Virus record (IMG/VR): IMGVR_UViG_3300045135_002615
Location: 124,001 to 188,000 of that record
Source: a virus
Strand: one strand, 5' to 3'
Length of the DNA stretch: 64,000 bases
In this document: in pieces, positions 14,130-23,209 of the stretch
Layout: each line of letters starts with the position of its first letter
Position numbering within the stretch: position 1 is the first letter of the stretch
Notes under the pieces: generated by a model
What the model was told of the DNA's origin: nothing
Seen by the model: the letters and a program-made list of their open reading frames with translations, nothing else
Database searches by the model: none
Made by a program: the position numbers and the translations under genes

Positions 14130-16471
14130 GCAAAAGCAATCTACCTAACGGAGGGTACACCCTCACACAAGGCTCTAACTATATGCTTGACGGCTTTCAC
14201 TTTGATACCGAATACAATGGAGGTGTTGAAGATAGAGCCCGTCTCCCTGAAGCCAAGGGGCTCTCCTCTCTACCTTCAGGCATGATCCCTATGGATAGCG
14301 AAGGTCACACCTCACTCCCTGATGGTGTTGAGATGGAGCATGATCTCAATCTAGGTGAACTAACCAAAGATGCCTCACAAGATATCAATCTAGTCGATCA
14401 CTCTTGGTTAGCCTCAGAGCCTAAACCAAACCTCGAAGGCGAGAAGCGAATGGAGGCTATCTATGCTGACCTCGAAAGAGGTCAATCAGAGAGCCCTGAG
14501 TCTCAAATGGTAATCGAGCTTCAAGACGCATGGGGGTCTACGAGCACGGATGGTATCAGTATCGTCCCTAATAGTGCTCGTGATCAAAAGCCTGTTAAAC
14601 AAGATAAGAGCCTCTCAAGTCTACCCACAGGGGACAAGAAGGCACTCTATCGTAAGTTGGCTTATGGAGAGCCTCTTAAGGACGTACTTATGTCTTCAGG
14701 TCTAGAGGGTGATGCCCTCTTGAACATGAAGTCTAAGATGGCGACTGAGTATGGTTTGCATGGCAGGGTCTATATCAAAGAGGAGTACTTCCCAGGACTC
14801 TTCAATGGTCGTTGGGATGAGGTGATCAACAAGAGATGTGCTACAGCTATGTATATCATTCCTAAGAGTCCTGACTGTGCCTACGACAGGTTCTTGGGTA
14901 TGCAAGTAGTCAACAAAGTCCCTTACAAGAAAGCGGCTAAAGCATTACTCCCTAAGCTCGACTCTTATGGTGTGAAGGTCGCATCTGATCTTGACTCTAA
15001 AGGTAAGCTAAAGAAGGCTTTCATTGACCTCATCGAGGGTCGTGTACAAAGAGCGAGTTCAACATCTACATGGTTTCAGACCCACACCGACAACTCCGAT
15101 CTCATCTCATTAGACCATGCTCGTAGGGTCTTAGAAGCAAGTGAGCAAGAACTAGAGGTAGTTCCTTCTTGCGAGGAAATTGAAGCTGCTAAGGGTGAAA
15201 AGAAGCTCGCAAGGATTGCAAGCAAGCTCATCAAAGGTGGCTTCCTAGAGGCTGAGCAAGTAGATGCTGTGGTGACACTTAATACTCCTGTAGAGGCTCG
15301 TATTGAGAGGTTACATAAACTTGCTACGATGCCTAAAGAAAAGGCTCAGTTTAGCACCTTTGGTAAGGAAGCCTCTCTACACAATATGACTCAGTATGGA
15401 GGTGATGTTGACCCACATGCTAAGTTTGATTCTAAGGCTCAAAGGCTTAACGCGATTGAGGCTAAGAGAGCACAAGATAAGGTGGCTAATCTTGTGAAGG
15501 CAGGACTAGTCACTATCACAGAAATAGAGAAGGTGGCTAAAGGTAAAACCGCCGCTGAGAAGGCCCAAGCGGTTCTGAAATACGCCTCTAAGAAGAGTAG
15601 CGGGTGCAAAGTAGCTCAGTATCAAGGTCAAGTTGATATGTTTGAGCATAGGTCTTCTTCTGAAGATTTAGCACAGCAACAACAAGCCCACTTTGAGGCA
15701 CTTGAAGCACAGAGTAAGAAGGCATACCAAAAAGAGGTGCTTACAGAGATCAACCGCATGGTTCAATTAGGTGTCGTTTCAATGGAGCAGTTTGAGGGGA
15801 TTGTGAAGAAGCACGCATCACTTGATGCGAGACTTAATGCCATAACCCAACTCATTAACAAGCCACTTCACACTAAGAAGGCTTCGGGACATGTTGCTCA
15901 CGTCTTAGGTAATAACAAGCAAGCGGATGCCTTGAACGAGACAGAAATAAAGGTCGCTACTTGGGTTCGCCAGAAGATGTCGGAAGGTGAGGTGGGTGAG
16001 AGCCTTGATGCCCTAATCAGCTTGAGGTTCAACGCTAATGTGAGACAGGCTAATCAAGACAGGATTGCTTCTTTAAGGGAAGCCCATGAAGGTCTCTCAG
16101 GTCATGCTTATGTGGACTCAGAAGCGTACCCTAACTGTGAGAAGGGTGCTTTGATTCACCGTGCTAATACTATCCCTTCAGTGTTGAAGTCTGCTAAGTG
16201 TCAATCATGTGTGTTCAACTCTCAAGGGACTTGTCAGAAGTACGCAAAGGTACTTGTCGCATCACCTGAAGAGATCGTTGAAGATGTGGGTGAGTACAAG
16301 AAGAAGATGATATGGGCGAGTAAAGCAAACGATGCTGAGCTTACCGCAGACATGTTCAATAACTATGACCCTCAAGAGTTCAGCCTAACCTCATCCGAAG
16401 AGATTTCATTAGAAGAAGCTCCTAGCACGGAGACACTCGGTGAAGTTTTATTCGGTGGATTTGAAGTGTAA
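14126..16471 (+). CDS. Putative virion or packaging protein, 781 aa
   Basis: Not recognised. The N-terminal third is low complexity and carries repeated LSSLPSG / SLSSLPTGD-like elements. The middle holds several helical segments built on KEKAQFSTFGKEAS and KSKKAYQKEVLTEINRMVQ-type sequences. Short repeats of a form 'KKVA.LVKAGLVT..E.E.VAK' (~440-560) look like a duplicated three-helix unit. Near the C-terminus a Cys-x2-Cys..Cys module (CQSCVFNSQGTCQKYAK) could bind zinc or Fe-S. Sits two genes before terminase, so capsid or portal-vertex association is possible. ATGA-coupled to the upstream gene. Confidence 0.75.
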   Translation: MSKSNLPNGGYTLTQGSNYMLDGFHFDTEYNGGVEDRARLPEAKGLSSLPSGMIPMDSEGHTSLPDGVEMEHDLNLGELTKDASQDINLVDHSWLASEPKPNLEGEKRMEAIYADLERGQSESPESQMVIELQDAWGSTSTDGISIVPNSARDQKPVKQDKSLSSLPTGDKKALYRKLAYGEPLKDVLMSSGLEGDALLNMKSKMATEYGLHGRVYIKEEYFPGLFNGRWDEVINKRCATAMYIIPKSPDCAYDRFLGMQVVNKVPYKKAAKALLPKLDSYGVKVASDLDSKGKLKKAFIDLIEGRVQRASSTSTWFQTHTDNSDLISLDHARRVLEASEQELEVVPSCEEIEAAKGEKKLARIASKLIKGGFLEAEQVDAVVTLNTPVEARIERLHKLATMPKEKAQFSTFGKEASLHNMTQYGGDVDPHAKFDSKAQRLNAIEAKRAQDKVANLVKAGLVTITEIEKVAKGKTAAEKAQAVLKYASKKSSGCKVAQYQGQVDMFEHRSSSEDLAQQQQAHFEALEAQSKKAYQKEVLTEINRMVQLGVVSMEQFEGIVKKHASLDARLNAITQLINKPLHTKKASGHVAHVLGNNKQADALNETEIKVATWVRQKMSEGEVGESLDALISLRFNANVRQANQDRIASLREAHEGLSGHAYVDSEAYPNCEKGALIHRANTIPSVLKSAKCQSCVFNSQGTCQKYAKVLVASPEEIVEDVGEYKKKMIWASKANDAELTADMFNNYDPQEFSLTSSEEISLEEAPSTETLGEVLFGGFEV

Positions 16472-16479
16472 GGAGCGTT

Positions 16480-17151
16480 ATGTTTTCAAGTCAAACTCAT
16501 AGAGTGGTGACCTCACCTAAGTTCAAGATGCTGGTGGCTCACCCACGCAGACCTTCTGACCCATCTAAGGGTGAGGTGGGTAACCCTGAACCCGTCCGTC
16601 AAGTGTTTGAGACTCAAGTTATCACCACAAATACAGGTGTTGGGAAGATGGGCGTAGCCTCTTCAAGACCTACCGTGTTAAGGATCATCGTCAACAGCAC
16701 TGACTTCGCGGATCGAAACGTCAACCCACAGCCTGCACTCCCTCATAAGATACAAGACCATCTTCAAGTTCTAGGACATGGGTTCCTCGATGTAGATCAA
16801 ATCGTATCTCTAAGGGCGGGGACCCACTTTGCAGGAGGAGAGGGCGAAGGGGGTGGCGATGAGGCTACTGTTGCGTCTGAGCTTGCGTCTATTTTAAATG
16901 ACCTTAAAGCGGGTTTGAAGGCTGAAATAGACCCCTTGAATAATACACATGTCCTAGTACAAGCAGAGGCTATCCTAGACACCTTATTCATTCGGGTTTA
17001 CTCTTACGCATATCTTCTTTTGGGTGGAGACCCGCCCTTCATCATTGAAGATGGTGATGGTAATACTATCTATGACCCTACTCTTACGGGTGAGGCTTCA
17101 AAGGTAGCACTGATAAGAGCTAATGGGTTGTTGCCAATGCAAGAAAACTAA
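16480..17151 (+). CDS. Hypothetical protein, 223 aa
   Basis: No family recognised. AAGGAG 5 bases before the ATG, 8 bases after the previous stop. The N-terminal half is basic and strand-rich. A Gly-Glu stretch (FAGGEGEGGGDEATV, ~119-133) acts as a linker to a helical domain (ELASILNDLKAGLKAE...AEAILDTLFIRVYSYAYLLL). Part of the cluster that ends in TerL, so a packaging or head-completion role is a positional guess. Confidence 0.72.
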   Translation: MFSSQTHRVVTSPKFKMLVAHPRRPSDPSKGEVGNPEPVRQVFETQVITTNTGVGKMGVASSRPTVLRIIVNSTDFADRNVNPQPALPHKIQDHLQVLGHGFLDVDQIVSLRAGTHFAGGEGEGGGDEATVASELASILNDLKAGLKAEIDPLNNTHVLVQAEAILDTLFIRVYSYAYLLLGGDPPFIIEDGDGNTIYDPTLTGEASKVALIRANGLLPMQEN

Positions 17152-17161
17152 GGAGTAAGAC

Positions 17162-17839
17162 ATGAGTAATATCCCAATCCCCGCAGGTGCAACTAGAGTT
17201 CAAGTCGAAGATGACATGGGGAAATTGATATGGAGACGACCCAGTGATGTGCGACCTACAGACACCGTCCAAATCAACACCAAAACGGGAGAACCTTATG
17301 TCATGTATGGGTCACCTGGCTCGCCCTCCTCAAACCCCAAAAACTCACCTCCCCCTCCACCACCTTCTCAAAACAACACGTTCAACAACTTGAACCAACT
17401 CCAACAGAGGAGGGTTAGTAAAGTAGGGTCTGATGAGGTTCTTGATTCAACTAAGAAGAACCCTGACTCAGAGAACGTGTTAACTAAAGTCCTAGTAGGT
17501 CTAGCTGAGGAGTCCGCTTCTTTAGCTTTTGAGCGTGAAGAAGCGGAACGTAGGGGGGAACCCACTAGTCAGATCTCAGTCCGTAGGGTTAATGCTCTCA
17601 AAGCTGTGGGTGATACATGGATCAAGAAGAAGGAGATGCTGTCATCTAAGTCCCTTGATCTTGAGTCAAAGGCTTTTAAGCGGGTCTTTGGCTTCATTGC
17701 CGAAACCTTCCGCAAAGCCTGTGATGAAGCGGGTGTTCGACCCGAACAGGCTGAGAGTGTATTCGCATCTTTCGGTAAGATGGTTGATGAACCTGATTGG
17801 TTAGCTGACGCTAAAAAGTCAATGGAGGAGGATAAGTGA
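17162..17839 (+). CDS. Terminase small-subunit candidate
   Basis: 225 aa immediately upstream of TerL, overlapping its GTG start. A proline-rich linker (SPPPPPPS, ~63-70) joins a small N-terminal strand domain to a helical C-terminal domain with an Arg/Glu-rich region (REEAERRGEPTSQISVRRVN) and a coiled stretch (SSKSLDLESKAFKRVFGF). Helical DNA-binding followed by an oligomerisation region is the usual plan of TerS, and TerS usually lies directly before TerL. No sequence signature proves it, so the call rests on position and general architecture. Confidence 0.5.
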   Translation: MSNIPIPAGATRVQVEDDMGKLIWRRPSDVRPTDTVQINTKTGEPYVMYGSPGSPSSNPKNSPPPPPPSQNNTFNNLNQLQQRRVSKVGSDEVLDSTKKNPDSENVLTKVLVGLAEESASLAFEREEAERRGEPTSQISVRRVNALKAVGDTWIKKKEMLSSKSLDLESKAFKRVFGFIAETFRKACDEAGVRPEQAESVFASFGKMVDEPDWLADAKKSMEEDK

Positions 17840-19695
17840 GCTTCTCCTCTGTTGCCATCAGTGCGTCAGCACGAGCAGGTAAGCAATCGGACAAAGACGT
17901 AGACATCATCGAATTCGTTGAGGCACCATGGGGTCTTAAGATGACCTTGTTTCCTGTACAGAGGGTTATCTTAAAAGCCCACTACGGACTAGAGCTCGAT
18001 GATGAAAAAACCTTCACGGTGTCTGATTGGACTCGTACAAAGGTTGAGACGCATACAGAGAAGTCATACCTCAAGAAGTTATACGACGAGGGTAGATGTA
18101 ACGTAGGTGAGGTGATACCAGGTAAGCAAAGACGAGAGATGATCCTCTCCATTGGTCGCCGTTCAGGTAAGACCACCATCTCTGCTTGTATCGCCGCTTA
18201 TGAGACATACAAGCTGATCAAGAAGGGCGACCCTCAGAAGTACTACGGGCTACCTGCTTCCAATAATATCCAAATCATCTCGGTAGCTACAGATAAAGAT
18301 CAGGCGGGGTTGTTGTATCAAGAGGTATCAGGACACTATCGCTCTTGTGCATTCTTTGGACCATACACCGCTAATAACACACTCAGCTATGCACGCTTCC
18401 AAACACCTAAAGATGTCGAGAAATATGGTAGGTATATAGAAGACCCCTCCGCTAAGGCAACCCTTAAAATCACGTTCCGATCTTGTGTTGCTAAGGGGCT
18501 TCGTGGTGCGGGTAACATTTGTGTTATTCTTGACGAGGTTGCTCACTTTACAGAGAGTGGGCAATCGGGTGCTGAAGAAGTCTACAATGCGGTTGTACCT
18601 TCGACATCAGCCTATTCTCCAAAAGACCCTGATAATCCTACAGTCCCTATAGGTGAGGTGGAAGGTCGTGTTATCCTTATCTCGTCACCATTAGGTAGAC
18701 AGGGTCTCTTCTATAACCTTTTCCAAATCGGTATGGGTGGTGGCAAGGCGGGTGATAACATCCTAGCCGTACAAGCCCCGACATGGGAAGTGAATCCAAC
18801 CGTACCTGCTCAAGAGTTTGAAAAGCATTACCTGAAGAACCCTGCGGTGTTCTACACAGAGTATGGTGGCGAGTTCACGGACCGTACAAGAGGTTGGATC
18901 GAGAGTGAAGAAGACCTACTTGCTTGTGTAGACCCTAAGCTAAGACCTAAGCAGTCAGCTCCTGCTCGTCAACCGCACTTCATTGGAATAGACTTAGCGT
19001 TGGTAGGTGACGGTACGGCTATCGCTATTGGACACTTAGAAGATGAAGAGATCGTGGTTGATCTAGTAGAACAGATCAAAGCGGGTGAGGGTAAGTATGC
19101 CGATAAAGAGCGTCTTGAGTTTGATGACGTAGCCGATTGGGTGTTGTCCTTCACTAAGAGGTTCTACATTGTAGAGGGTATCTTTGACCAATGGGCAGGA
19201 ATCCCCTTCCAACAAGCTCTTGAGAAGAGAGGACTCAAACAGCTCACTTCTGTGAACATGACTAAGCAGATCACATCGCAGATGTTCCAGAACTTCAAGG
19301 ACATGATGTGGGACAAGAAGCTGAGACTCTACAATAGCTCGAACCCTGTTGAAGAAGGGCATGAGCCATATATTATGGAGCTATTGGAGCTTCAGCAGAC
19401 CGTACACTCCAAGCACTTGATTACGGTAGAAGCACCTCAGACACAAGGGAAGCATGATGACATGTCAGATGCCTTAGTGCGTATGGTATGGCTTGCTTCT
19501 AACAATGTGGGTAAGACAAGGTACTTCGCATCAGGTAAAGGTAAGGGTAGTGGTAGACATCCATTAGCGGGGAAAGTGTTTGCGGGTGAGGGTCGCTATA
19601 TGGGTAGAGGTGGAAGTGACCCTAAGCGTATTGCACCAAAGCCTTCAAGAACTAGTTTGAGAGATGCGATTAACAGCAGATATGGTAAAGGATGA
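17836..19695 (+). CDS. terL: Terminase large subunit
   Basis: 619 aa DNA-packaging motor. ATPase: Walker A SIGRRSGKTTISA (~109-121), Walker B CVILDEVAHF, and a coupling SSP motif (ILISSPLGRQG). Nuclease domain of RNase H fold: FIGIDLALVGDGTAIAIG (first Asp), EGIFDQWAG, and HDDMSDALVRMVW (third acidic site). The start is GTG at 17836, with GGAGGA upstream and a 4-base overlap (GTGA) with the previous gene's stop. The C-terminus ends in a basic Gly-Arg-rich tail. Full length for the family. Confidence 0.96.
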   Translation: MSFSSVAISASARAGKQSDKDVDIIEFVEAPWGLKMTLFPVQRVILKAHYGLELDDEKTFTVSDWTRTKVETHTEKSYLKKLYDEGRCNVGEVIPGKQRREMILSIGRRSGKTTISACIAAYETYKLIKKGDPQKYYGLPASNNIQIISVATDKDQAGLLYQEVSGHYRSCAFFGPYTANNTLSYARFQTPKDVEKYGRYIEDPSAKATLKITFRSCVAKGLRGAGNICVILDEVAHFTESGQSGAEEVYNAVVPSTSAYSPKDPDNPTVPIGEVEGRVILISSPLGRQGLFYNLFQIGMGGGKAGDNILAVQAPTWEVNPTVPAQEFEKHYLKNPAVFYTEYGGEFTDRTRGWIESEEDLLACVDPKLRPKQSAPARQPHFIGIDLALVGDGTAIAIGHLEDEEIVVDLVEQIKAGEGKYADKERLEFDDVADWVLSFTKRFYIVEGIFDQWAGIPFQQALEKRGLKQLTSVNMTKQITSQMFQNFKDMMWDKKLRLYNSSNPVEEGHEPYIMELLELQQTVHSKHLITVEAPQTQGKHDDMSDALVRMVWLASNNVGKTRYFASGKGKGSGRHPLAGKVFAGEGRYMGRGGSDPKRIAPKPSRTSLRDAINSRYGKG

Positions 19696-19738
19696 TGTCC
19701 CCCTTCACATAAGGTGAGTATGTTCAAAGGAGGAACAC

Positions 19739-19954
19739 ATGAATAACAAACAAGCAAAGAAAATCCTTGTGGACCTTGCATACGCGAGGGTCACGAACAC
19801 CACCCGCAACCTTGAGGGTCTTAATCAAAGAGCTCGCATAACCATTGACGAGTGTGCAACACCTTCTCAAAAGAAGGACATGAAGTACCTCTTTCAGGAA
19901 GATGAGTACGAGAACAAGCTCTCTTACATCTTGGGTATCTTCTCCCCCGTTTAA
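19739..19954 (+). CDS. Hypothetical protein, 71 aa
   Basis: Strong AAAGGAGG RBS 8 bases before the ATG. Small, helical, basic at the start (MNNKQAKKILVDLAYARV) and acidic in the middle (FQEDEYENKL). The leader has a CCCCCTT that could pair imperfectly with the RBS. No family recognised. Confidence 0.7.
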   Translation: MNNKQAKKILVDLAYARVTNTTRNLEGLNQRARITIDECATPSQKKDMKYLFQEDEYENKLSYILGIFSPV

Positions 19955-19971
19955 CTCACCCTATGGGTGGT

Positions 19972-19984
19972 ATTGATATAAGTA
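19972..19984 (+). promoter_or_regulatory. ATTGATATAAGTA promoter-like element (ligase)
   Basis: ATTGATATAAGTA occurs 31 bases upstream of the ligase ATG. Exactly the same 13 bases lie at 45675-45687, 36 bases before the SNF2 helicase ATG. Both genes are replication/repair functions, so this may mark a distinct temporal class. No hairpin follows. Confidence 0.5.
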
Positions 19985-20014
19985 CTTAGAAACAATAACT
20001 AAAGAGATTACAAG

Positions 20015-20950
20015 ATGCCTCAGAAGATCGTTAAAAGCTACAAGTCCTTCAACTTCCTCCGCCCTCAGCTCGCTAAAACCGCCACAGACAAGGTGATCAC
20101 CTCTGCCGAGGGATCCACTAAGTGGGTAGCGGAGATGAAGCTCGATGGGCACCGCCTCCTGCTCGGAGACGGTGTTGCGTGGAGTCGCATCGGTAAAGAT
20201 GTGGCGAACATGGGGTCATTAGGCTCCGTGATCCCAGAGGGTGTATTGCTCGATGGTGAGCTTCTCCCTCTTGATGGGGAAGAGGGTAGCCACTTGGTAT
20301 CAACCCTCCGTGCGGATGACCCAGAGGCGTTGAAGTTTGTCGCTTTCGACATTCTCTACAACGAGGGTGTCTATGTAGGCGACAAGACTTGGACTGAGAG
20401 GCGTGAGCTTCTAAAGAGCGTAGTAGAGTCAGTTGAGAGCCCTCGCCTTCAGCTGAGTGTAATCTACTCACTCAATGAGACCTCAGTAGAGGATTTGATG
20501 AACCTCGCCGCTGAGAGGGGTCACGAGGGCATTATGCTCAAGAAGGTGGATGCCCCGTACAAGGAGAACAGCCGTTCTGCATGGGTTAAACACAAGTTCA
20601 CAGACACGCACGATGTCGTGATCGTGGACTGTGACGCTAAGCCCTCTGAGTGGCGAGTCCGACCTGGCGAGGTCGGTACTGATGGTGTCCTTTACCCAAA
20701 TGGTCTCCACACCGACCCTTGGGCAAAGGGTTATGTGGGGCTCAACTACGGGTTCTACGACAAGCAAGGAAACCTTCGGATTGTCGGTTCACTTGGAGAG
20801 ACGGGTCCCCGTGAGGAGATGGAGCAACACGTTGGGAAGGTAGCGGAGATCAAGGGGTATGGTCAGTACCCAACGGGTGCGATTCGCCACCCTGTCCTCC
20901 TCTGTTGGCGTGAGGACAAGTTGCCCGAGGATTGTGTATTTGACTTCTGA
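20015..20950 (+). CDS. ATP-dependent DNA ligase
   Basis: 311 aa. Nucleotidyltransferase motif I EMKLDGHR with the adenylated Lys at 42, motif III VAFDILYNEGV, motif IV EGIMLKK, and motif V WVKHKF. A C-terminal OB-like domain follows (VDCDAKPSEWRV...GSLGE). Seals nicks using ATP. Compact, like T7-type and other viral ligases. The RBS is weak (AAAGAGA). Its codon use (CTC, CGC, GGT) matches the recA-like and helicase genes. Ends before a UUCG-loop terminator. Confidence 0.94.
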   Translation: MPQKIVKSYKSFNFLRPQLAKTATDKVITSAEGSTKWVAEMKLDGHRLLLGDGVAWSRIGKDVANMGSLGSVIPEGVLLDGELLPLDGEEGSHLVSTLRADDPEALKFVAFDILYNEGVYVGDKTWTERRELLKSVVESVESPRLQLSVIYSLNETSVEDLMNLAAERGHEGIMLKKVDAPYKENSRSAWVKHKFTDTHDVVIVDCDAKPSEWRVRPGEVGTDGVLYPNGLHTDPWAKGYVGLNYGFYDKQGNLRIVGSLGETGPREEMEQHVGKVAEIKGYGQYPTGAIRHPVLLCWREDKLPEDCVFDF

Positions 20951-20960
20951 GACTTAACTC

Positions 20961-21104
20961 TCAGACCCTATAGAGGGAGAGATGGCTTCGGCTATCTCTC
21001 CCTTTTTTTTTGCTTTCGACTCTATAGTGTTTGACCGCTGCACCAATGATCGTTAGGTAGGTGGCGGCGGTGGCTGAACCCATTAAAACTGCTAGTAAAT
21101 CCAT
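20961..21104 (-). CDS. Small single-pass membrane protein, 47 aa
   Basis: Begins MDLLAVLMGSATAATYLTII with AGGAGT 8 bases upstream. One hydrophobic helix (~2-24) is followed by a strongly basic tail (KHYRVESKKKGRDSRSH). The 3' part reads through the inverted repeat of the ligase terminator, so codons there may be constrained by the hairpin. A TCATATAG promoter-like element lies at 21173-21184 on the same strand. The good RBS supports it, but the overlap with a terminator lowers confidence. The rest of this gap (21105-21299) holds only promoter-like sequence. Confidence 0.55.
   Translation of the reverse strand: MDLLAVLMGSATAATYLTIIGAAVKHYRVESKKKGRDSRSHLSLYRV
20974..21010 (+). terminator. UUCG-tetraloop terminator after ligase
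   Basis: AGGGAGAGAT pairs with ATCTCTCCCT (10 bp), extended by G-U, G-C and C-G to a TTCG tetraloop, followed by T8. A very stable rho-independent terminator. Confidence 0.93.
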
Positions 21105-21250
21105 GACTTGTACTCCTGACTCTAGTATGTATCGTGGGCGGGTCTTACACACAGAGTATGGTGGAGTCAAGTCTATATGAGGAAGATGCTTTAAATTGTG
21201 ACTAGTGGACACAGAGTGCCGCTCGCTCAAGATACCCACCCTCCTCTCAA

Positions 21251-21267
21251 TAGACGTTTTATATAAG
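21251..21267 (+). promoter_or_regulatory. Promoter-like element
   Basis: TAGACGTTTTATATAAGAGG (21251-21270) contains the TTTATA core and shares TATATAAGAGG with the recA-like leader. It lies ~33 bases before the ATG at 21300. An imperfect GGCTTA/TATGCC pairing would place the RBS in a loop. Confidence 0.5.
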
Positions 21268-21299
21268 AGGCTTAGTCAACGACAACGAAGGAGTATGCC

Positions 21300-22364
21300 A
21301 TGCTAATCAAAGATAATATCAAAGATAGAGACCTTTCGGGGCAGAGTTTTGATACAATGGGCGGGGGGTTTTCAAACTGTAGCTTGGAAGGTTGTACTAT
21401 CACCTTGAAAGGTCGTAGTAATGTATTCGAGAACTGCAATCTTAAGGGGGCTAAGTTTAGTGGCAAGGGTTTAATGGTTTTAACCAATTCTGTAGCGGAC
21501 AACATCATTGTAGAATCTTCCTCACTAGAGTCTATCCATGTCACATGTTACAGTGGGTCTATAGTTAAAGGTCGCTTCGTAGATGTATTGGTCAAAGATA
21601 GAATTATAGGTGATGCTAGCGATTCTATTTGGACTAACTGTGATTTCAACAAGGCATATACATCTGCCGCTAAGTGGGACGGGGCGGACTTAACCACATG
21701 TCGAAACATACGAGATAAGAACAATATGAGTGGGGCTCTCTTTACTTGGAACCCTAGAGGTTTTGATCCTTTCAAAGCCACTCCTGAAGAGTACGCTAAG
21801 TGGAAGGTCGAGATGAAAGAAAAAAGGGAGAAGCGTATAGAAGAACTCCGCCTACAAAAAGAGAGGGAGGAAGAAGAACTCCGCCTACAAAAAGAGAGGG
21901 AGGAAGAAGAGCGTAGGAATATCGCTCGGAAGATTGAAGAAGAGCGTGAGCGTGAAGCTCAGCGTCTTGAAAGAGAGGGGATGGGTCTTGTCTATAGCAC
22001 CTTGAAGGAGCTAGTCCGTGAGAGTAAAAAAGACCTCACCACAAAAGAAGTAACTCAACTTCTAACAAGGGCTTACGAGCTATCCACTATACTTGAAACA
22101 TTAACTAACCACCCTCAATACACACAAATGGTCAGGGCTCAAAATAAAGTTATCCGTCACATCCGTAGTCAATATAGTTGGTTCGCAAAAGCTCAGATGC
22201 CTAGAACAATTTGGAATGACTTTAAAGTAGAAGTGAAGGACTACCTGAAAGAGGTAGGCTTGATGAAGAAGGGTTCTCTTTCAAGATCAAGTAAAATCAA
22301 GATAGCAAGGGCATTATGCGATGAGCTGCATGAAGAGATAAAGAGCTTGAAAGACGACCTCTAA
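21300..22364 (+). CDS. Pentapeptide-like repeat protein with coiled coil (paralogue of 9255-10568)
   Basis: 354 aa. N-terminal beta-helix-like repeats (DRDLSGQSF, CSLEGCTITLKG, CNLKGAKFSG, WDGADLTTCRNI) are more degenerate than in the paralogue. Then a Glu/Arg/Lys-rich coiled coil (~173-222) includes a 33-base DNA duplication, and the C-terminal helical domain ends in ARALCDELHEEIKSLKDDL. This tail aligns with LVNELQDEIESLKRDIN of the minus-strand paralogue. The shared order of domains points to an old duplication. GAAGGAG precedes the ATG. Confidence 0.8.
   Translation: MLIKDNIKDRDLSGQSFDTMGGGFSNCSLEGCTITLKGRSNVFENCNLKGAKFSGKGLMVLTNSVADNIIVESSSLESIHVTCYSGSIVKGRFVDVLVKDRIIGDASDSIWTNCDFNKAYTSAAKWDGADLTTCRNIRDKNNMSGALFTWNPRGFDPFKATPEEYAKWKVEMKEKREKRIEELRLQKEREEEELRLQKEREEEERRNIARKIEEEREREAQRLEREGMGLVYSTLKELVRESKKDLTTKEVTQLLTRAYELSTILETLTNHPQYTQMVRAQNKVIRHIRSQYSWFAKAQMPRTIWNDFKVEVKDYLKEVGLMKKGSLSRSSKIKIARALCDELHEEIKSLKDDL
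21840..21905. repeat. 33-bp perfect tandem duplication inside a coding region
   Basis: Two identical 33-base units (21840-21872 and 21873-21905), adding 11 residues (EELRLQKEREE) to the coiled coil in frame. Perfect identity suggests a recent duplication. Confidence 0.93.
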
Positions 22365-22383
22365 GTCTGTCCCTATGACCCCC

Positions 22384-22412
22384 TTGACAGGAGAAAACGT
22401 ATTTATTACCAT
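22384..22412 (+). promoter_or_regulatory. Sigma70-like promoter of the methyltransferase
   Basis: TTGACA at 22384-22389, a 17-base spacer, then TACCAT at 22407-22412. This is the only convincing -35/-10 pair of host type I noticed in the window, and it stands before a gene that looks recently acquired. Confidence 0.5.
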
Positions 22413-22438
22413 CTTGAGGATGATACAAGGAGACTATA

Positions 22439-23209
22439 TTGAAAACTTTAATAAGTTTGTTTTCAGGGGCGGGGGGCATGGATATTGGATTTCATTCAGC
22501 AGGCTTTCAGACTCTTGTAGCTGTAGAAATAGATCACTCTTGTTGTGAAACACTAAGGCTGAATATGCCAAATGTGCCTGTTATAGAAGGAGATATATCA
22601 AAGATCACGACTGAAGAGATTTTAAAGACAGCAGGAGTAAAGCCTCTCGAAATAGACGTAGTTATAGGTGGTCCTCCCTGCCAAAGCTTTAGCTTAGCAG
22701 GAAAACGAATGGGAATGGATGATCCTAGGGGACTTCTTGTATTAGAGTATATTCGAGTGGTTAGAGAAGCTTTACCAAAGGTGTTTGTAATGGAGAATGT
22801 TAAAGGAATGATGAATTGGTCAAAAGGTAGAGCAATGAACGCAATCTTAAGTGAGATAAGCGAGCCAATATTGCATGATGGCATTGAGTATAGTTATGAC
22901 CTGTGTTTCCAAGTTTTAAACTCCGCACATTTTGGGGCACCACAGTTCCGTGAAAGAATTTTTATTGTTGGCAATAGGATAAATCAGGCTTTTGAGTTCC
23001 CAAAGGCTACACATGGTATTGTAGAATCGTGTGAAATGACGAAACCTGAGCAAATGGCACTTTTTAAGGATGAAACAAAAAGTGACCTTTTACCCTATGT
23101 GACAGTAGGGAGTGTTCTTGACCCCTTGCCTGCTGCTAACCCTCCCTCTGACAAGGCATTGAGGGTTTCTAAGACGATCAAAGATAGGATTAAAAAACAT
23201 GGATACTAA
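22439..23209 (+). CDS. Cytosine-C5 DNA methyltransferase, N-terminal part (split gene)
   Basis: 256 aa with the catalytic half of an m5C methyltransferase, which transfers a methyl from S-adenosylmethionine to cytosine. Motif I LFSGAGGMDIGFHSAGF, motif IV GGPPCQSFSLAG with the catalytic Cys, motif VI VMENVKGM, and motif VIII region AHFGAPQFRERIFIVG. Start codon TTG at 22439 with AAGGAGA upstream. The frame ends at 23209, after an A6 run; the remaining motifs are in the +1 frame, overlapping by 11 bases. The sequence is visibly richer in A+T and uses AGA, TTA and ATA codons more than its neighbours, suggesting transfer. Role likely self-protection or epigenetic; the cognate site is unknown. 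Confidence 0.9.
   Translation: MKTLISLFSGAGGMDIGFHSAGFQTLVAVEIDHSCCETLRLNMPNVPVIEGDISKITTEEILKTAGVKPLEIDVVIGGPPCQSFSLAGKRMGMDDPRGLLVLEYIRVVREALPKVFVMENVKGMMNWSKGRAMNAILSEISEPILHDGIEYSYDLCFQVLNSAHFGAPQFRERIFIVGNRINQAFEFPKATHGIVESCEMTKPEQMALFKDETKSDLLPYVTVGSVLDPLPAANPPSDKALRVSKTIKDRIKKHGY

Noticed and set aside
20118-20471. 117-codon minus-strand frame inside the ligase gene
   Set aside because: Antisense to a complete ligase with all catalytic motifs. No RBS, and the composition reflects the codon bias of the plus-strand gene.
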